DNA from: Pseudohoeflea suaedae
GTDB taxonomy: Bacteria; Pseudomonadota; Alphaproteobacteria; Rhizobiales; Rhizobiaceae
NCBI RefSeq assembly: GCF_004354915.1
Contig: NZ_SMSI01000001.1
Span: forward strand, 1,798,001 to 1,862,000
Direction of reading: 5' to 3'
Length of the DNA: 64,000 bases
Part shown: positions 42,128 through 52,277 of the stretch, in pieces
Position numbering within the stretch: position 1 is the stretch's first letter
Layout: each line of letters begins with the position of its first letter
Made by a program: the position numbers and the translations under genes
The notes under the pieces: model-generated
Database searches by the model: none
Told to the model about the DNA's origin: nothing
The model's input: the letters and a program-made list of their open reading frames with translations, nothing else

Positions 42128-42576
42128 CTCGCCTGTTCGTCCGAAAGCGAGCCGGCGGCGATGGCATCTTCATCGATGCCGCCGAAACCGTGCATCCGAA
42201 GCGCCCATTGCAGTCCGATCACGCCGCCCTTGAGCGGCTGGAGCAGGAACAGGCTCAAGATGCCCGTCAGCGGTATCCACAGCGCCATCTGCTGCCACAT
42301 TTCCAGTTCCACCACCTGGTCGACGGACATGTAGGCCGCCACGATGATGTGGCCGACGATGAAGATCGTCAGATAGGCAGGAAAATCGTCGGCGCGGTGA
42401 TGCTTCATCTCGGCGCCGCAATGGGCGCATTCGTCCACCGGCTTGAGATAGGACTTGAAGAGCTTTCCCTCGCCGCAGTTCGGGCAGCGGCCGAGAAATC
42501 CACGTTTTACGGCGGTCTTTGTATCGCGCGGCGCTTCGCCGGCCGTATGCGCGGGCTGGGATCCGAAATGTTCCAA
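42124..42576 (-). CDS. DUF983 zinc-ribbon membrane protein
   Basis: 150 aa. CPNCGEGKLF and CAHCGAEM near residues 33-59 form a C4 zinc ribbon. Two membrane helices follow (AYLTIFIVGHIIVAAYM and WIPLTGILSLFLLQPLKGGV). This is the DUF983 layout found beside rnr in many alphaproteobacteria. The function is unknown. It lies 21 nt after rnr and overlaps the NUDIX gene by 4 nt. Confidence 0.88.
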   Translation of the reverse strand: MEHFGSQPAHTAGEAPRDTKTAVKRGFLGRCPNCGEGKLFKSYLKPVDECAHCGAEMKHHRADDFPAYLTIFIVGHIIVAAYMSVDQVVELEMWQQMALWIPLTGILSLFLLQPLKGGVIGLQWALRMHGFGGIDEDAIAAGSLSDEQAR

Positions 42577-42597
42577 GGTCGTCTACCTCCTGGGCGC

Positions 42598-44943
42598 TCA
42601 GCGCCGTCCACGTGGCGGTCGGGTGCCGGGCTGCTTGCCGGCACTTCGCCGCGCGCGCCCCGACTTGTGGAACGAGCGCGTAGCAGTCGGCATCTTGCGG
42701 CCTTCACCGAGAATTTCAAACCGAAGCGCGCCGGCAAGCGGAATCGCGTCGACAAGTCGCACCTCGACTTCGTCGCCGAGCCGGTAGCCGAGACCGGTCT
42801 TCTCGCCGGTCAGCGCCTGATGTGCTTCGTCATATATGTAGTAATCCCGCCCCAGCGTTGAAATGGGTACGAAGCCATCGGCTCCGAGCCGCTCCAGTTT
42901 GACGAAGAGGCCCGACTTGGTGACGCCGGCCACGCGGGCCTCGAACTGCTCGCCGATCTTTTCCGACAGGTGGTGGGCGATCAGCCTGTCGACGGTCTCG
43001 CGCTCGGCCACCATGGAGCGGCGCTCGGTGGTGGAGATTTCAGCTGCAATGTCGTCGAGATCTGCCTCGTCCTTGGGGCTTATGCCACCTTCGCCAAGCC
43101 GCAGGGCGCCCACGAGGGCCCGGTGGACGATGAGGTCGGCATACCGGCGGATCGGCGAGGTGAAATGGGCGTAGCGGCGCAGGTTGAGGCCGAAATGGCC
43201 GAGGTTTTCAGTCTGGTAGACCGCCTGGCTCTGGCTGCGCAGCACCATCTCGTTGACCATCACCTCATAGGGCTGGTCCTTGGCCCGTTCAAGCACGCCG
43301 TTGAAGGAGTTCGAACGCAGATTGCCGCGCGAGAGCGACAGGCCGAGCGTGCCGAGGAATTCGCGCAGCACTTCCTGCTTGGCCAGCGACGGCGTGTCGT
43401 GAACGCGGTAGATCAGCGCCTGCTTGCGCTCTTCCAGCGTTTCGGCAGCGGCCACGTTGGCCTGGATCATGAACTCCTCGATCAGCTTGTGGGCATCGAG
43501 GCGGGCAGGGACGATCACCTTGTCGACGCGGCCCTTGTCGTCGAGCACGATCTTGCGCTCGGGCATGTCCAGTTCCAGCGGCTGGCGCTTGTCGCGACCG
43601 CGTTTGACGACCCCGTAGGCATGCCAGAGAGGCTTGAGCACAGGTTCGAGAAACATCTCGGCCTTGGCATCGGGCTGGCCGTCGATGGCCGCCTGCGCCT
43701 GCTGGTAGGAGAGTTTGGCGGCCGAGCGGATCATCACACGGTGGAAGCGGTGACCGACCTTCTTGCCTTCCCGGTTGAACCGCATCTTCACGGCCAGCGC
43801 CGGACGGTCCTCGCCCTCGCGCAGCGAGCAGAGATCGTTGGAAATCCGCTCCGGCAGCATGGGGACCACCCGGTCGGGGAAATAGGTCGAGTTGCCGCGC
43901 TTCAGCGCCTCGCGGTCGAGCGGGCTGCCGGGGCGCACATACCAGCTCACATCGGCGATCGCGACGGTGACGATGACGCCGCCCTCATTGTCGGGCGATG
44001 TGTCCTCTTCGGCGTAAACAGCGTCGTCATGGTCCTTGGCATCCGCCGGGTCGATGGTGATCAGGGGGATGTCGCGCCAGTCGTCGCGGTTGCCCATCGG
44101 CGCGGGCTTCGCGTCCTCCGCGTCGGCGATTACGTTCTGGGGGAAGATGTGGGGAATGCCGTGGGCATGGATGGCGATCATCGAGATCGCCTTTTCGCCC
44201 GCGACATTGCCGATGACCGAGATCACCTTGGCCCGCGGCAGGCCCATGCGGCCGAGCTTGACCGGTTCGAACTCGACGAGGTCGCCTTCGCTGGCCTCAC
44301 CCTGGAAATCGCTGTCGACCACGAATTCGTCGCCGCGGCGATCGATCGGCAGAAGCCGTCCGCCGCCATCCGGCATGGGCTGGAAGACGCCGAGCTGCGC
44401 GCCGGCTCGGCGATCGAGGATCTTCATCACCCGGGCCGAATAGGCAGGTCCCTTGTTGGCCGGGGCGGGGAAGATGCGCGCCAGAACCCGGTCGCCGAGA
44501 CCGGCAGCCGTGGAAGGTTTTTTGCCCTTGCCGCGACCGCGCGCACCGGCGTCCGAAGATTGCCGCACGATCACGGAAGGGGCCACGCCCTTGTCCTCGG
44601 GCCATTCGGCAGGCCGGGCGATCAGGTCGCCGTCGGGGCCGCGCATGGTGATTTCCAGAACCGTGACGGCCGGCAGCGAGCCCGGTCGCGTCAGCGACTT
44701 CCTGTGTCGTTCGATGAGCCCGTCATTCTCCAGATCCTTGAGCAGGGTCTTGAGTTCCAGACGCGCTTCGCCCTTCAGCCCGAAGGCCTTTGCGATATCA
44801 CGCTTGGTCGCCTGTTCCGGATGCTCTGTGACGAACCGCAGGATGGTCTCGCGATCCGGCATCTCGCCCCGGCGGAACGGCACGGATGTTTCGCCCTTGC
44901 CGCCGGGCTTGCTGGTTGCTGTGTCTTTCGGGCGTCTGGCCAA
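42598..44943 (-). CDS. rnr: ribonuclease R
   Basis: 781 aa 3'-5' exoribonuclease. An N-terminal helix-turn-helix-like region and cold-shock domains precede the RNB catalytic domain, which has ITIDPADAKDHDDAVYAE near residue 294 (the metal-binding aspartates). FTSPIRRYADLIVHRAL lies near 602. An S1 domain starts around 680, and a basic tail ends KQPGTRPPRGRR. topA ends 2 nt before its start, so the two are coupled. It degrades structured RNA. Confidence 0.96.
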   Translation of the reverse strand: MARRPKDTATSKPGGKGETSVPFRRGEMPDRETILRFVTEHPEQATKRDIAKAFGLKGEARLELKTLLKDLENDGLIERHRKSLTRPGSLPAVTVLEITMRGPDGDLIARPAEWPEDKGVAPSVIVRQSSDAGARGRGKGKKPSTAAGLGDRVLARIFPAPANKGPAYSARVMKILDRRAGAQLGVFQPMPDGGGRLLPIDRRGDEFVVDSDFQGEASEGDLVEFEPVKLGRMGLPRAKVISVIGNVAGEKAISMIAIHAHGIPHIFPQNVIADAEDAKPAPMGNRDDWRDIPLITIDPADAKDHDDAVYAEEDTSPDNEGGVIVTVAIADVSWYVRPGSPLDREALKRGNSTYFPDRVVPMLPERISNDLCSLREGEDRPALAVKMRFNREGKKVGHRFHRVMIRSAAKLSYQQAQAAIDGQPDAKAEMFLEPVLKPLWHAYGVVKRGRDKRQPLELDMPERKIVLDDKGRVDKVIVPARLDAHKLIEEFMIQANVAAAETLEERKQALIYRVHDTPSLAKQEVLREFLGTLGLSLSRGNLRSNSFNGVLERAKDQPYEVMVNEMVLRSQSQAVYQTENLGHFGLNLRRYAHFTSPIRRYADLIVHRALVGALRLGEGGISPKDEADLDDIAAEISTTERRSMVAERETVDRLIAHHLSEKIGEQFEARVAGVTKSGLFVKLERLGADGFVPISTLGRDYYIYDEAHQALTGEKTGLGYRLGDEVEVRLVDAIPLAGALRFEILGEGRKMPTATRSFHKSGRARRSAGKQPGTRPPRGRR

Positions 44944-44945
44944 GA

Positions 44946-47579
44946 TCAGTCCTTCGCGGCTGTCTTCTTCGCCGCAGTTTTCTTTGTTGCCGTCTTTTTG
45001 GCAGCCGTCTTCTTGGCGGGCGCCTTTTTCTTCGCCGGCGCCTTCTTCTTGGTGCCCTTGGCGCCGGCCTTGGCCGCGATCAGTTCGAGCGCCTGTTCCA
45101 TGGTGACGTCGGCGGGAACCGTGTCCTTGGGCAGCGTCGCATTGATCTTGCCCCAGTTCACATAGGGGCCGTAGCGGCCGTCGCGCACGGTGATCGCGCC
45201 GCCATCCGGGTGGTCGCCGAGCGACTTGAGCGCGGTCGGCGTGCCGCGTCCGCGTCCCGGACCCTTCGCCTGCTTTTCGGCGATCAGGGTCACCGCGCGG
45301 TTGAGCCCGACGGAGAAGACGTCCTCGACGCTTTCGAGGTTGGCGTAGACACCGTCATGCAGCACGAACGGGCCGTAACGCCCGATGCCGGCGGAAATCA
45401 TCTTGCCGCTCTCGGGATGCTGGCCGATATCGCGCGGCAGCGACAGCAGCGCCATCGCCTTCTCGTGGTCGATCGATTGCGGAGCCCAGCCCTTGGGCAG
45501 GCTGGCGCGCTTGGCTTCCTTGCCTTCGCCGCGCTGCACATAGGGGCCGAAACGGCCGGTCCTGAGCGTGATCGGCTCTTCCGTATGCGGATCCTTGCCG
45601 AGATCCTGCGGCTCGTTGGCAAGGGCCGCGTCGCCGTTGCCATCGCCATCGGCGGAGAGCTGGCGGGTATAGTTGCAGTCGGGATAGTTCGAGCAGCCCA
45701 CGAAGGCGCCGTATTTGCCGAGCTTCAGCGACAGCTTGCCTTCGCCGCAGGTCGGACAGATACGCGGATCGGAGCCGTCCTCGCGCTTGGGGAAGACCAG
45801 CGGAGCCAGATGTTCGTTGAGCGCGTCGAGAACTTCGGAAACGCGAAGATCCTTGGTCTCGGTGATATGGGCGTTGAAATCGGTCCAGAAGTCGCGCAGC
45901 ACGTCCTTCCAGGCCAGATCGCCATTGGAGATCTTGTCGAGCTTTTCCTCGAGATCGGCGGTGAAATCGAATTCCACGTAGCGATCGAAGAAGTTTTCGA
46001 GGAAGGCGGTGACGAGACGGCCCTTGGGCTCGGGGATAAGCTTGCGCTTGTCGGCGGTCACGTAGTCGCGGTCGCGCAACGTGGCGAGCGTCGAGGCGTA
46101 AGTCGACGGACGGCCGATGCCGAGTTCTTCCATCTTGCGGATCAGCGAGGCTTCCGAGTAACGCGGGGGCGGCTCGGTGAAGTGCTGGCTGGCGTCGATC
46201 TTCTGGCGGTCGAGATCCTCGTCCGCATTGATCAGCGGCAGGCGACCGTCATCGTCGCCGTCGTCGGCCTGCTCGCCGTCTTCCTTGGCATCCGTATAGG
46301 CGGCGATGAAGCCGTCGAAGCGGATCACGGATCCGGTTGCGCGCAGATTGGCGGAGGCCGAACCGTTCCTGGCCAGAATCTCGACCGTGGTGCGCTCGAT
46401 CTCGGCCGACTGCATCTGGCTGGCGATCGCGCGCTTCCAAATCAGGTCGTAAAGCTTGAGCTGGTCGGCATCGAGATAGCGGCGCACCTCGTCGGGCGCA
46501 CGTTCGAACCCGGTCGGACGGATGGCTTCGTGTGCCTCCTGCGCGTTCTTCGCCTTGCTCGTATAGATGCGTGCCTTTTCCGGCAGGTAGCGTTCGCCGA
46601 AGCGTGTGCCGATCTCTGCGCGGGCGGCATCGATGGCTTCGCCGGCCATCTGCACGCCGTCGGTACGCATATAGGTGATGAGACCCACGGTCTCGCCGCC
46701 GATATCGATACCTTCATAGAGCTTCTGCGCCACCTGCATGGTGCGCGAGGCGTTGAAGCCGAGACGCGAGGAGGCTGCCTGCTGCAGCGTCGATGTGGTG
46801 AAAGGCGGCTGCGGGTTGCGGCGTGTGGGCTTGGCTTCCACGCTCTCCGCGGTAAAGGCCGCGCCCTCCAGCATTGCCTTGATCGTGGCGGCGCGGTCGC
46901 CGTTCCCGATCGACATCTTCTGGATCTTTTCGCCGTCATGGGCAGTCAGGCGGGCCGTGAACTCCTCGCCGCGCGGCGTCTTCAGCTGTGCCGCGATCTG
47001 CCAGTATTCCTCGCTGACGAAACGGTCGATCTCGTCCTCGCGATCGCAGATCAGGCGCAGCGCCACGGACTGCACGCGTCCGGCCGAACGTGCGCCCGGC
47101 AGCTTGCGCCACAGGACAGGCGAAAGGTTGAAGCCGACGAGATAGTCGAGCGCGCGACGGGCCAGATAGGCATCCACCAGCGGCACGTCGATATCGCGCG
47201 GATTGTCCATCGCCTCGAGGATCGACTTCTTGGTGATGGCGTTGAAGACGACGCGCTGGACGGTCTTGTCCTTGAGCGCCTTTTTCTTCGCAAGCACCTC
47301 GAGCACGTGCCAGGAAATGGCTTCGCCCTCACGGTCGGGGTCGGTCGCGAGAATGAGGGAGTCGGCACCCTCGAGTGCGTCGGAGATGTCCTTGAGGCGC
47401 TTTTTCGACGCCGCATCCATGTCCCAGGTCATGGCGAAATCTTCGTCGGGCAGCACCGAACCGTCCTTGGCGGGAAGGTCGCGGATGTGCCCGAACGATG
47501 CCAGGACTTTGTAGCCCGCGCCCAGATACTTGTTGATTGTCTTGGCTTTGGCGGGGGATTCGACGACGACGACGTTCAT
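44946..47579 (-). CDS. topA: DNA topoisomerase I
   Basis: 877 aa type IA topoisomerase that relaxes negative supercoils. The start is MNVVVVESPAKAKTINKYLG at 47579; upstream in-frame codons to 47657 do not match the family. The TOPRIM DPDREGE motif is near residue 108, and the active tyrosine is in GLITYMRTDGV near 300. A zinc-finger CPTCGEGKLSLKLGKYGAF and repeated C-terminal binding modules follow. The tail has repeats of KKAPAKK/KKTAAKK, a lysine-rich end that aids DNA binding. Confidence 0.96.
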   Translation of the reverse strand: MNVVVVESPAKAKTINKYLGAGYKVLASFGHIRDLPAKDGSVLPDEDFAMTWDMDAASKKRLKDISDALEGADSLILATDPDREGEAISWHVLEVLAKKKALKDKTVQRVVFNAITKKSILEAMDNPRDIDVPLVDAYLARRALDYLVGFNLSPVLWRKLPGARSAGRVQSVALRLICDREDEIDRFVSEEYWQIAAQLKTPRGEEFTARLTAHDGEKIQKMSIGNGDRAATIKAMLEGAAFTAESVEAKPTRRNPQPPFTTSTLQQAASSRLGFNASRTMQVAQKLYEGIDIGGETVGLITYMRTDGVQMAGEAIDAARAEIGTRFGERYLPEKARIYTSKAKNAQEAHEAIRPTGFERAPDEVRRYLDADQLKLYDLIWKRAIASQMQSAEIERTTVEILARNGSASANLRATGSVIRFDGFIAAYTDAKEDGEQADDGDDDGRLPLINADEDLDRQKIDASQHFTEPPPRYSEASLIRKMEELGIGRPSTYASTLATLRDRDYVTADKRKLIPEPKGRLVTAFLENFFDRYVEFDFTADLEEKLDKISNGDLAWKDVLRDFWTDFNAHITETKDLRVSEVLDALNEHLAPLVFPKREDGSDPRICPTCGEGKLSLKLGKYGAFVGCSNYPDCNYTRQLSADGDGNGDAALANEPQDLGKDPHTEEPITLRTGRFGPYVQRGEGKEAKRASLPKGWAPQSIDHEKAMALLSLPRDIGQHPESGKMISAGIGRYGPFVLHDGVYANLESVEDVFSVGLNRAVTLIAEKQAKGPGRGRGTPTALKSLGDHPDGGAITVRDGRYGPYVNWGKINATLPKDTVPADVTMEQALELIAAKAGAKGTKKKAPAKKKAPAKKTAAKKTATKKTAAKKTAAKD

Positions 47580-47832
47580 CACTGTTCCAGGTTCGAGAAA
47601 CTGCATTCTCCGGAAAAACGCATTTCCGGTCTTGCTCAGGGGCAACGAAATGGACACGGAATGCCGTCAGGTCAAGTGGCGCACTCCAAATGGCTACATT
47701 TCACACGCGAATACAACCTATGGTATTTTTTGCCGTAGTTGCAATTATAGATAAATATTCCTATCCTCAGGAGAGGCAAGGCGGTGCGGCTTTCCTTCTG
47801 GCCGCTACAACCATCTGATCGGGGTTGGTAGC
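47580..47832. other. AT-rich divergent region between topA and the 65-aa gene
   Basis: 253 nt, notably AT-rich at 47690-47770 (for example ATTATAGATAAATATTCC), which probably holds both promoters. I cannot assign boxes firmly. Confidence 0.4.
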
Positions 47833-48030
47833 ATGATCAATCGATCGAAAGGTGGCACGACCACCACCACACGATCGTATCAAAATCTGCTTTATGTCAG
47901 GCAGATGCTGGGGGAACTGCGTCAGGTCGCCGAAGGCGAGGAGGCGCAGATGCTGTGCTACCTGATCGAGATGGCAATGATGGAGGCCACCGACCTCATG
48001 GAGAGTGGCGGGACCGCGCGTCGGCCCTGA
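47833..48030 (+). CDS. hypothetical 65-aa helical protein
   Basis: 65 aa. A polar, threonine-rich start (MINRSKGGTTTTTRSYQN) is followed by an amphipathic helical stretch, LLYVRQMLGELRQVAEGE, and ends ESGGTARRP. It is soluble and I recognise no family. The AT-rich upstream region and the compact convergent placement (3 nt before the dprA stop) suggest a real gene, though its ribosome binding site is weak. Confidence 0.65.
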   Translation: MINRSKGGTTTTTRSYQNLLYVRQMLGELRQVAEGEEAQMLCYLIEMAMMEATDLMESGGTARRP

Positions 48031-48033
48031 GCT

Positions 48034-49188
48034 TCAGCCGTCTTCCGGGAAATCGATGGAGACCATGCCGCCGGGATGCCGGTGGAGACGTCCGGCAAGG
48101 TCGAGTTCCAGCAATATGTAATGAATGGTCTGCGCCGGCAGTTCTGTATGCCGGATGATGTCGTCGACATCGACGGGCGAGGGGCCGAGCGCGTCGACCA
48201 CCCGGGCACGGTCGTTCTCCGCGGGCGCGCTCCATGCGGCGCGGCCCTCGTCGTCGGGCTCCTCGATGATGGGGGTAGCATCCGGTTCGATCCGGGAGAT
48301 CGGAGAAAGCGCTTCCAGAACATCCGCGGCGCCCGTGGTGAGGATCGCGCCCTCGCGGATGAGCATGTTGGTGCCGCCGGCACGCGGATCGAGCGGCGAA
48401 CCGGGCACCGCGAAGACAAGCCGGCCGAAATTGTTGGCGCGCCGCGCGGTGATCAGCGAGCCGGAGCGAAGCGCGGCCTCGACGACGATCACGCCGAGTG
48501 CGATGCCGGCGATCAGCCTGTTGCGGCGGGGGAAATCGCGGGCGCGGGGCTCCCAGCCCATCGGCATTTCGGAGATGGCGAGCCCCGCGCCTTCGCGGAT
48601 CCGCCGGTAGAGTTCGAGGTTCTCGGGCGGATAGGGCTGGTCGAGCCCGCCGGCGAGCGCGGCGATGGTGCCGCTTTCGAGACTGGCCTGATGGGCCGCC
48701 GCATCGATGCCGCGGGCCAGCCCCGAGACGATGGAATAACCGGCAGCACCCACTTCGCGCGCGATGCGACCGGCGAATTTCATGCCCGAGATCGAGGCGT
48801 TGCGCGAACCGACCATGCCGACGGATGGTTTCGCCGTGATCGAGAGATCGCCGGTTGCGGCAAGAAGCGGCGGTGCGCCGTCGATGCGTCGAAGAGCCGA
48901 GGGATATTCCGGCTCGCCGATGCCGATGAAGACCGCGCCGAAGGTTTCGGCGGTCTCAATTTCGCGCTCGGCTTCTGCCTGTGTTGCGATCCGGATATCG
49001 GCGCGCGCGCCGCCCCGGCGCGACAATTCCGGCAGATGCTCGATGGCGCGTTCCGCGGAGCCGAAATGATTGATCAGGTCGCGGAAGGTGGCGGGCCCGA
49101 CATTGTCGGACCGGATCAGGCGAAGCCAAGCGAGACGCTGGCGCTCGGTCAACCGCACTCCGCGGCGTCCGTCGCCGGCATCCGCCAT
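48034..49188 (-). CDS. dprA: DNA processing protein DprA (DNA uptake chaperone)
   Basis: 384 aa. It has an N-terminal SAM-like region, the Rossmann-type DprA domain with VGSRNASISGMKFAGRIARE near residue 126, VSGLARGIDAAAH near 157 and the GSPLDPRAGGTN ligand loop near 257. A C-terminal winged helix follows. It loads RecA on incoming single-stranded DNA in transformation; in non-competent rhizobia its role is unclear. The ATG overlaps the plsY stop by one base (TGATG). Confidence 0.94.
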   Translation of the reverse strand: MADAGDGRRGVRLTERQRLAWLRLIRSDNVGPATFRDLINHFGSAERAIEHLPELSRRGGARADIRIATQAEAEREIETAETFGAVFIGIGEPEYPSALRRIDGAPPLLAATGDLSITAKPSVGMVGSRNASISGMKFAGRIAREVGAAGYSIVSGLARGIDAAAHQASLESGTIAALAGGLDQPYPPENLELYRRIREGAGLAISEMPMGWEPRARDFPRRNRLIAGIALGVIVVEAALRSGSLITARRANNFGRLVFAVPGSPLDPRAGGTNMLIREGAILTTGAADVLEALSPISRIEPDATPIIEEPDDEGRAAWSAPAENDRARVVDALGPSPVDVDDIIRHTELPAQTIHYILLELDLAGRLHRHPGGMVSIDFPEDG

Positions 49189-49862
49189 CAGATGCCGTCC
49201 CCGCCCGGTGCCACGGCCGCGTCGTCCCGGGCCTTGCCCTTGTCACCGATGCGGCTTTCGGTGCCCGAGAGCAGCCGCTGGATATTCGCGTGGTGCTTGA
49301 GGATGGTGATGACGGACATGGCGGTGAACAGCGCCGCGACCTCATTGAGGCCGGCGATCCAGAGCGCTGCGGGTACCGCGACTGCCGCGGTCAGCGCCGC
49401 AAGCGACGAATAGCGGAAGATCCTGGCCATGCCGAGCCAGACGGCGGCGAAGACCAGCACGAAGAGCGGTGCCGCGGCGAGCAGCACGCCCAGATAGGTC
49501 GCCACGCCCTTGCCGCCCTTGAACTTGAGCCAGACCGGGAAGAGATGGCCCAGAAACGCGCCGAACCCCGCGACCAGCGAGGCTTCCAGTCCGAACAGCC
49601 AGTAGATGGCGAGCACGGGGACAGTGCCCTTGAGCGCATCGCAGAGCAGCACGCCCGCCGCGAGCTTCTTGTTGCCCGTGCGCAGGACGTTCGTCGCGCC
49701 GATATTGCCGGAGCCGATCTTGCGGACGTCACCGAGGCCGGCGAGCCTTGTCAGGATCAGTCCGAACGGGATCGAACCGGACAGATAGCCGACGATAAGC
49801 GCGACGGTCGTGTAGGGATCGGACCAGTTGACGAAATCTGACAAGCGAAACTCCTCTTCCAT
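49188..49862 (-). CDS. plsY: acyl-phosphate glycerol-3-phosphate acyltransferase
   Basis: 224 aa with about five membrane helices. Motif 1 [17 protein letters not shown] is near residue 51, motif 2 [12 protein letters not shown] near 113, and motif 3 (LNEVAALF) follows near 171. It makes lysophosphatidic acid from acyl phosphate at the inner membrane. It lies 53 nt after pyrC' and is coupled to dprA, giving the pyrB-pyrC'-plsY-dprA order seen in many Rhizobiales. Confidence 0.94.
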   Translation of the reverse strand: MEEEFRLSDFVNWSDPYTTVALIVGYLSGSIPFGLILTRLAGLGDVRKIGSGNIGATNVLRTGNKKLAAGVLLCDALKGTVPVLAIYWLFGLEASLVAGFGAFLGHLFPVWLKFKGGKGVATYLGVLLAAAPLFVLVFAAVWLGMARIFRYSSLAALTAAVAVPAALWIAGLNEVAALFTAMSVITILKHHANIQRLLSGTESRIGDKGKARDDAAVAPGGDGI

Positions 49863-49915
49863 GACGGAACGACAGCGTCGGACCGGTCAAGGTTCTCCAA
49901 TTCGCGAGGGCCCCC

Positions 49916-51199
49916 TCAGGCGCGATAGACAGTCGCACCCGCAACCAGCGTTTGCAATACTTTTCCGCTGAAACGGGCGTCCTCGAAGGCGGTGTTCTTC
50001 GACCGCGAGACGATGTCGTCCTTTGACAGGACCCAGGGGTAATCCGGATCGACGATGGCGATGTCGGCCCGCGATCCGGGCGCCAGCGTTCCGCCGGGAA
50101 GCCCGAAGACCTTGGCCGGCCGGCAGGACATGGCATCGATGAGGCGAGCGAGCGGAACGTCACCCGAATGATGCAGGCGCAGGGCTGCGGCAAGCAGCGT
50201 CTCGAGCCCGATCGCGCCGTTCTCCGCATCCGCGAAGGGCAGGCGCTTGGTGTCGACGTCCTGCGGATCGTGTGCGGACGAGATGATGTCGATGGTACCG
50301 TCGGCGACCGCGGCCACCATGGCGACGCGATCGTCCTCGGTGCGCAGCGGCGGGGAAAGCCGGAAGAAGGTCCGGTATTCGCCGATATCGGTCTCGTTGA
50401 GCGTAAGGTGGTTGATCGACATTCCGGCGGTGACGGCATGGCCGGCAGCCTTGGCGGCGCGGATCGCATCAGCGGATTGAGGCACCGAGAGCTTGAGCGC
50501 GTGGTAGCGCGCGCCGGTAAGCGCGGCCAGCCGCAGGTCGCGTTCGAGCGGAATGATCTCGGCCTCGCGCGGAATGCCCGGAAGCCCCAGCCAGCTGGCA
50601 AACAGCCCCTCGTTCATCACCCCGCCGCCGGAGAGATAGGCGTCCTGGGTGGCGCAGGCGATCACGGCTCCGAAATCGCGGGCATAGGTCATCGCGCGAC
50701 GCATGACGAGCGTGTTCTTGACGGTCTTGCGACCGTTGGTCAGCACCTTGGCCCCGGCATCGAGCAGCAGGCCGAATTCGGTCATCTGCTCGCCGTCGAG
50801 ACCCTTGGTGAGCGCCGCCGCCGGATAGATCGACACGATGGCCTCGTCGCGGGCCGCGCGCTGCACGAAGTCGACCAGTGCGACGTCGTCGATGACCGGG
50901 CTGGTGTCGGGCATCATGATGAGGCCGGTCACGCCGCCCGCAGCGGCGGCCTTGCTGGCCGAAGCGATGGTCTCGCGGTGTTCGCCGCCGGGTTCGCCGA
51001 TATGGACGCAGGTGTCGATGAGGCCCGGAATGACGAGTTGTCCCTGCACGTCCTGGATATCGCCTTCGGAGGGCAGGGCGTTGGCCGCGGTCGCGCCGAT
51101 GGCTGCGATCTTGCCGTCCTCGATGATGACGGCGCCGGTCTCGTCCATGTTCTGCGAGGGGTCGACGATGCGGGCATTGGTGAGAATGGTGCGGGTCAT
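49916..51199 (-). CDS. dihydroorotase-like protein, catalytically degenerate (PyrC')
   Basis: 427 aa with the overall class I dihydroorotase fold, but key metal ligands are lost. The HxH motif reads CVH (64-66), the SDDG block reads LTNG (near 153-156), the HxED ligand site reads ACATQD (near 181-186), the later histidine is K236, and the catalytic DHAPH reads SAHDP (308-312). This matches the inactive PyrC' that pairs with PyrB in Pseudomonas. It probably supports assembly of aspartate transcarbamoylase; a working PyrC should be encoded elsewhere. It overlaps pyrB by 4 nt. Confidence 0.85.
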   Translation of the reverse strand: MTRTILTNARIVDPSQNMDETGAVIIEDGKIAAIGATAANALPSEGDIQDVQGQLVIPGLIDTCVHIGEPGGEHRETIASASKAAAAGGVTGLIMMPDTSPVIDDVALVDFVQRAARDEAIVSIYPAAALTKGLDGEQMTEFGLLLDAGAKVLTNGRKTVKNTLVMRRAMTYARDFGAVIACATQDAYLSGGGVMNEGLFASWLGLPGIPREAEIIPLERDLRLAALTGARYHALKLSVPQSADAIRAAKAAGHAVTAGMSINHLTLNETDIGEYRTFFRLSPPLRTEDDRVAMVAAVADGTIDIISSAHDPQDVDTKRLPFADAENGAIGLETLLAAALRLHHSGDVPLARLIDAMSCRPAKVFGLPGGTLAPGSRADIAIVDPDYPWVLSKDDIVSRSKNTAFEDARFSGKVLQTLVAGATVYRA

Positions 51200-52128
51200 G
51201 ACTGGTTGGCCCCCGAAAGCATGAGGGTTTCCATCACCGCCATGCGGACGGCCACACCCATTTCGACCTGGGATTCGATCACGCTCTGCGGACCGTCGGC
51301 GATGTCGGAAGCGATCTCGACGCCGCGGTTCATCGGGCCGGGATGCATGACGAGCGCGTCAGGCTTGGCGCGCGAAAGCTTTTGCTGGTCGAGGCCGAAG
51401 TAGCGGAAATATTCGCGCACGGATGGCACGAAGGCGCCGTCCATGCGCTCACGCTGAAGTCGCAGCATCATGACCACATCGGCGTCCTCGAGCGCCTCTT
51501 CCATGTTGTGGAAGACTTCGACGCCCATCTGCGCGATGCCGCTCGGCAGCAGCGTGGAGGGTGCGGCGACCCGGACGCGCGCGCCCATCGCGTTCAGGAG
51601 CAGGATGTTGGAGCGGGCCACGCGCGAATGCAGGACGTCGCCGCAGATGGTCACGGTCAGCCCGCCGATCCGACCCTTGTTGCGCCGGATGGTGAGCGCA
51701 TCGAGCAGCGCCTGCGTGGGATGTTCATGCGCGCCGTCGCCGGCATTGACGACGGCACAGCCGACTTTCTGGGAGAGAAGCGCTACGGCTCCGGCGGACG
51801 AGTGCCGCACGATGAGGATGTCGGGCCGCATGGCGTTCAGCGTCATCGCCGTGTCGACCAGCGTTTCGCCCTTCTTCACGCTCGAATTGGCGACCGACAT
51901 GTTCATCACGTCGGCGCCCAGGCGCTTGCCGGCCAGCTCGAAGGACGCCTGGGTTCGCGTCGAAGCTTCGAAGAAGAGATTGATCTGGGTGCGTCCGCGC
52001 AATGTCGAGGTTTTCTTGTCCTCGCGGCGGGAAATCTGGACGGCCTCGTCGGCGCGGTCGAGAAGGTAGTAGATATCGTGCTCGGAGAGAGACTTGATAC
52101 CCAGAAGATGTCTGTGGGGAAAGGCCAT
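51196..52128 (-). CDS. pyrB: aspartate carbamoyltransferase catalytic subunit
   Basis: 310 aa from ATG 52128 ([11 protein letters not shown]), the usual length; an upstream in-frame start at 52353 would add unrelated residues. The carbamoyl-phosphate motif [13 protein letters not shown] is near residue 52, [15 protein letters not shown] near 129, and the [11 protein letters not shown] end motif near 264. It catalyses the first committed step of pyrimidine synthesis. No PyrI is nearby; the stop overlaps the PyrC' start (ATGA). Confidence 0.96.
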   Translation of the reverse strand: MAFPHRHLLGIKSLSEHDIYYLLDRADEAVQISRREDKKTSTLRGRTQINLFFEASTRTQASFELAGKRLGADVMNMSVANSSVKKGETLVDTAMTLNAMRPDILIVRHSSAGAVALLSQKVGCAVVNAGDGAHEHPTQALLDALTIRRNKGRIGGLTVTICGDVLHSRVARSNILLLNAMGARVRVAAPSTLLPSGIAQMGVEVFHNMEEALEDADVVMMLRLQRERMDGAFVPSVREYFRYFGLDQQKLSRAKPDALVMHPGPMNRGVEIASDIADGPQSVIESQVEMGVAVRMAVMETLMLSGANQS

Positions 52129-52277
52129 GGCTTTTCTATCGGGCTCCCGAATTTCGAGGTCTATAGAAATGATTGCCGGGCAGGGCAAGCGCGCGCGCAT
52201 CGCAATTTGCAATTCTCCCCACACTATTGCGGCGAAGCGCCGTGCATGGCCCCGCGAATCCATATAGGAGGAGTGCC

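Noticed and set aside
44886-47738. 950-aa plus-strand frame opposite topA
   Set aside because: Antisense of the lysine-rich topA. It has no family features.
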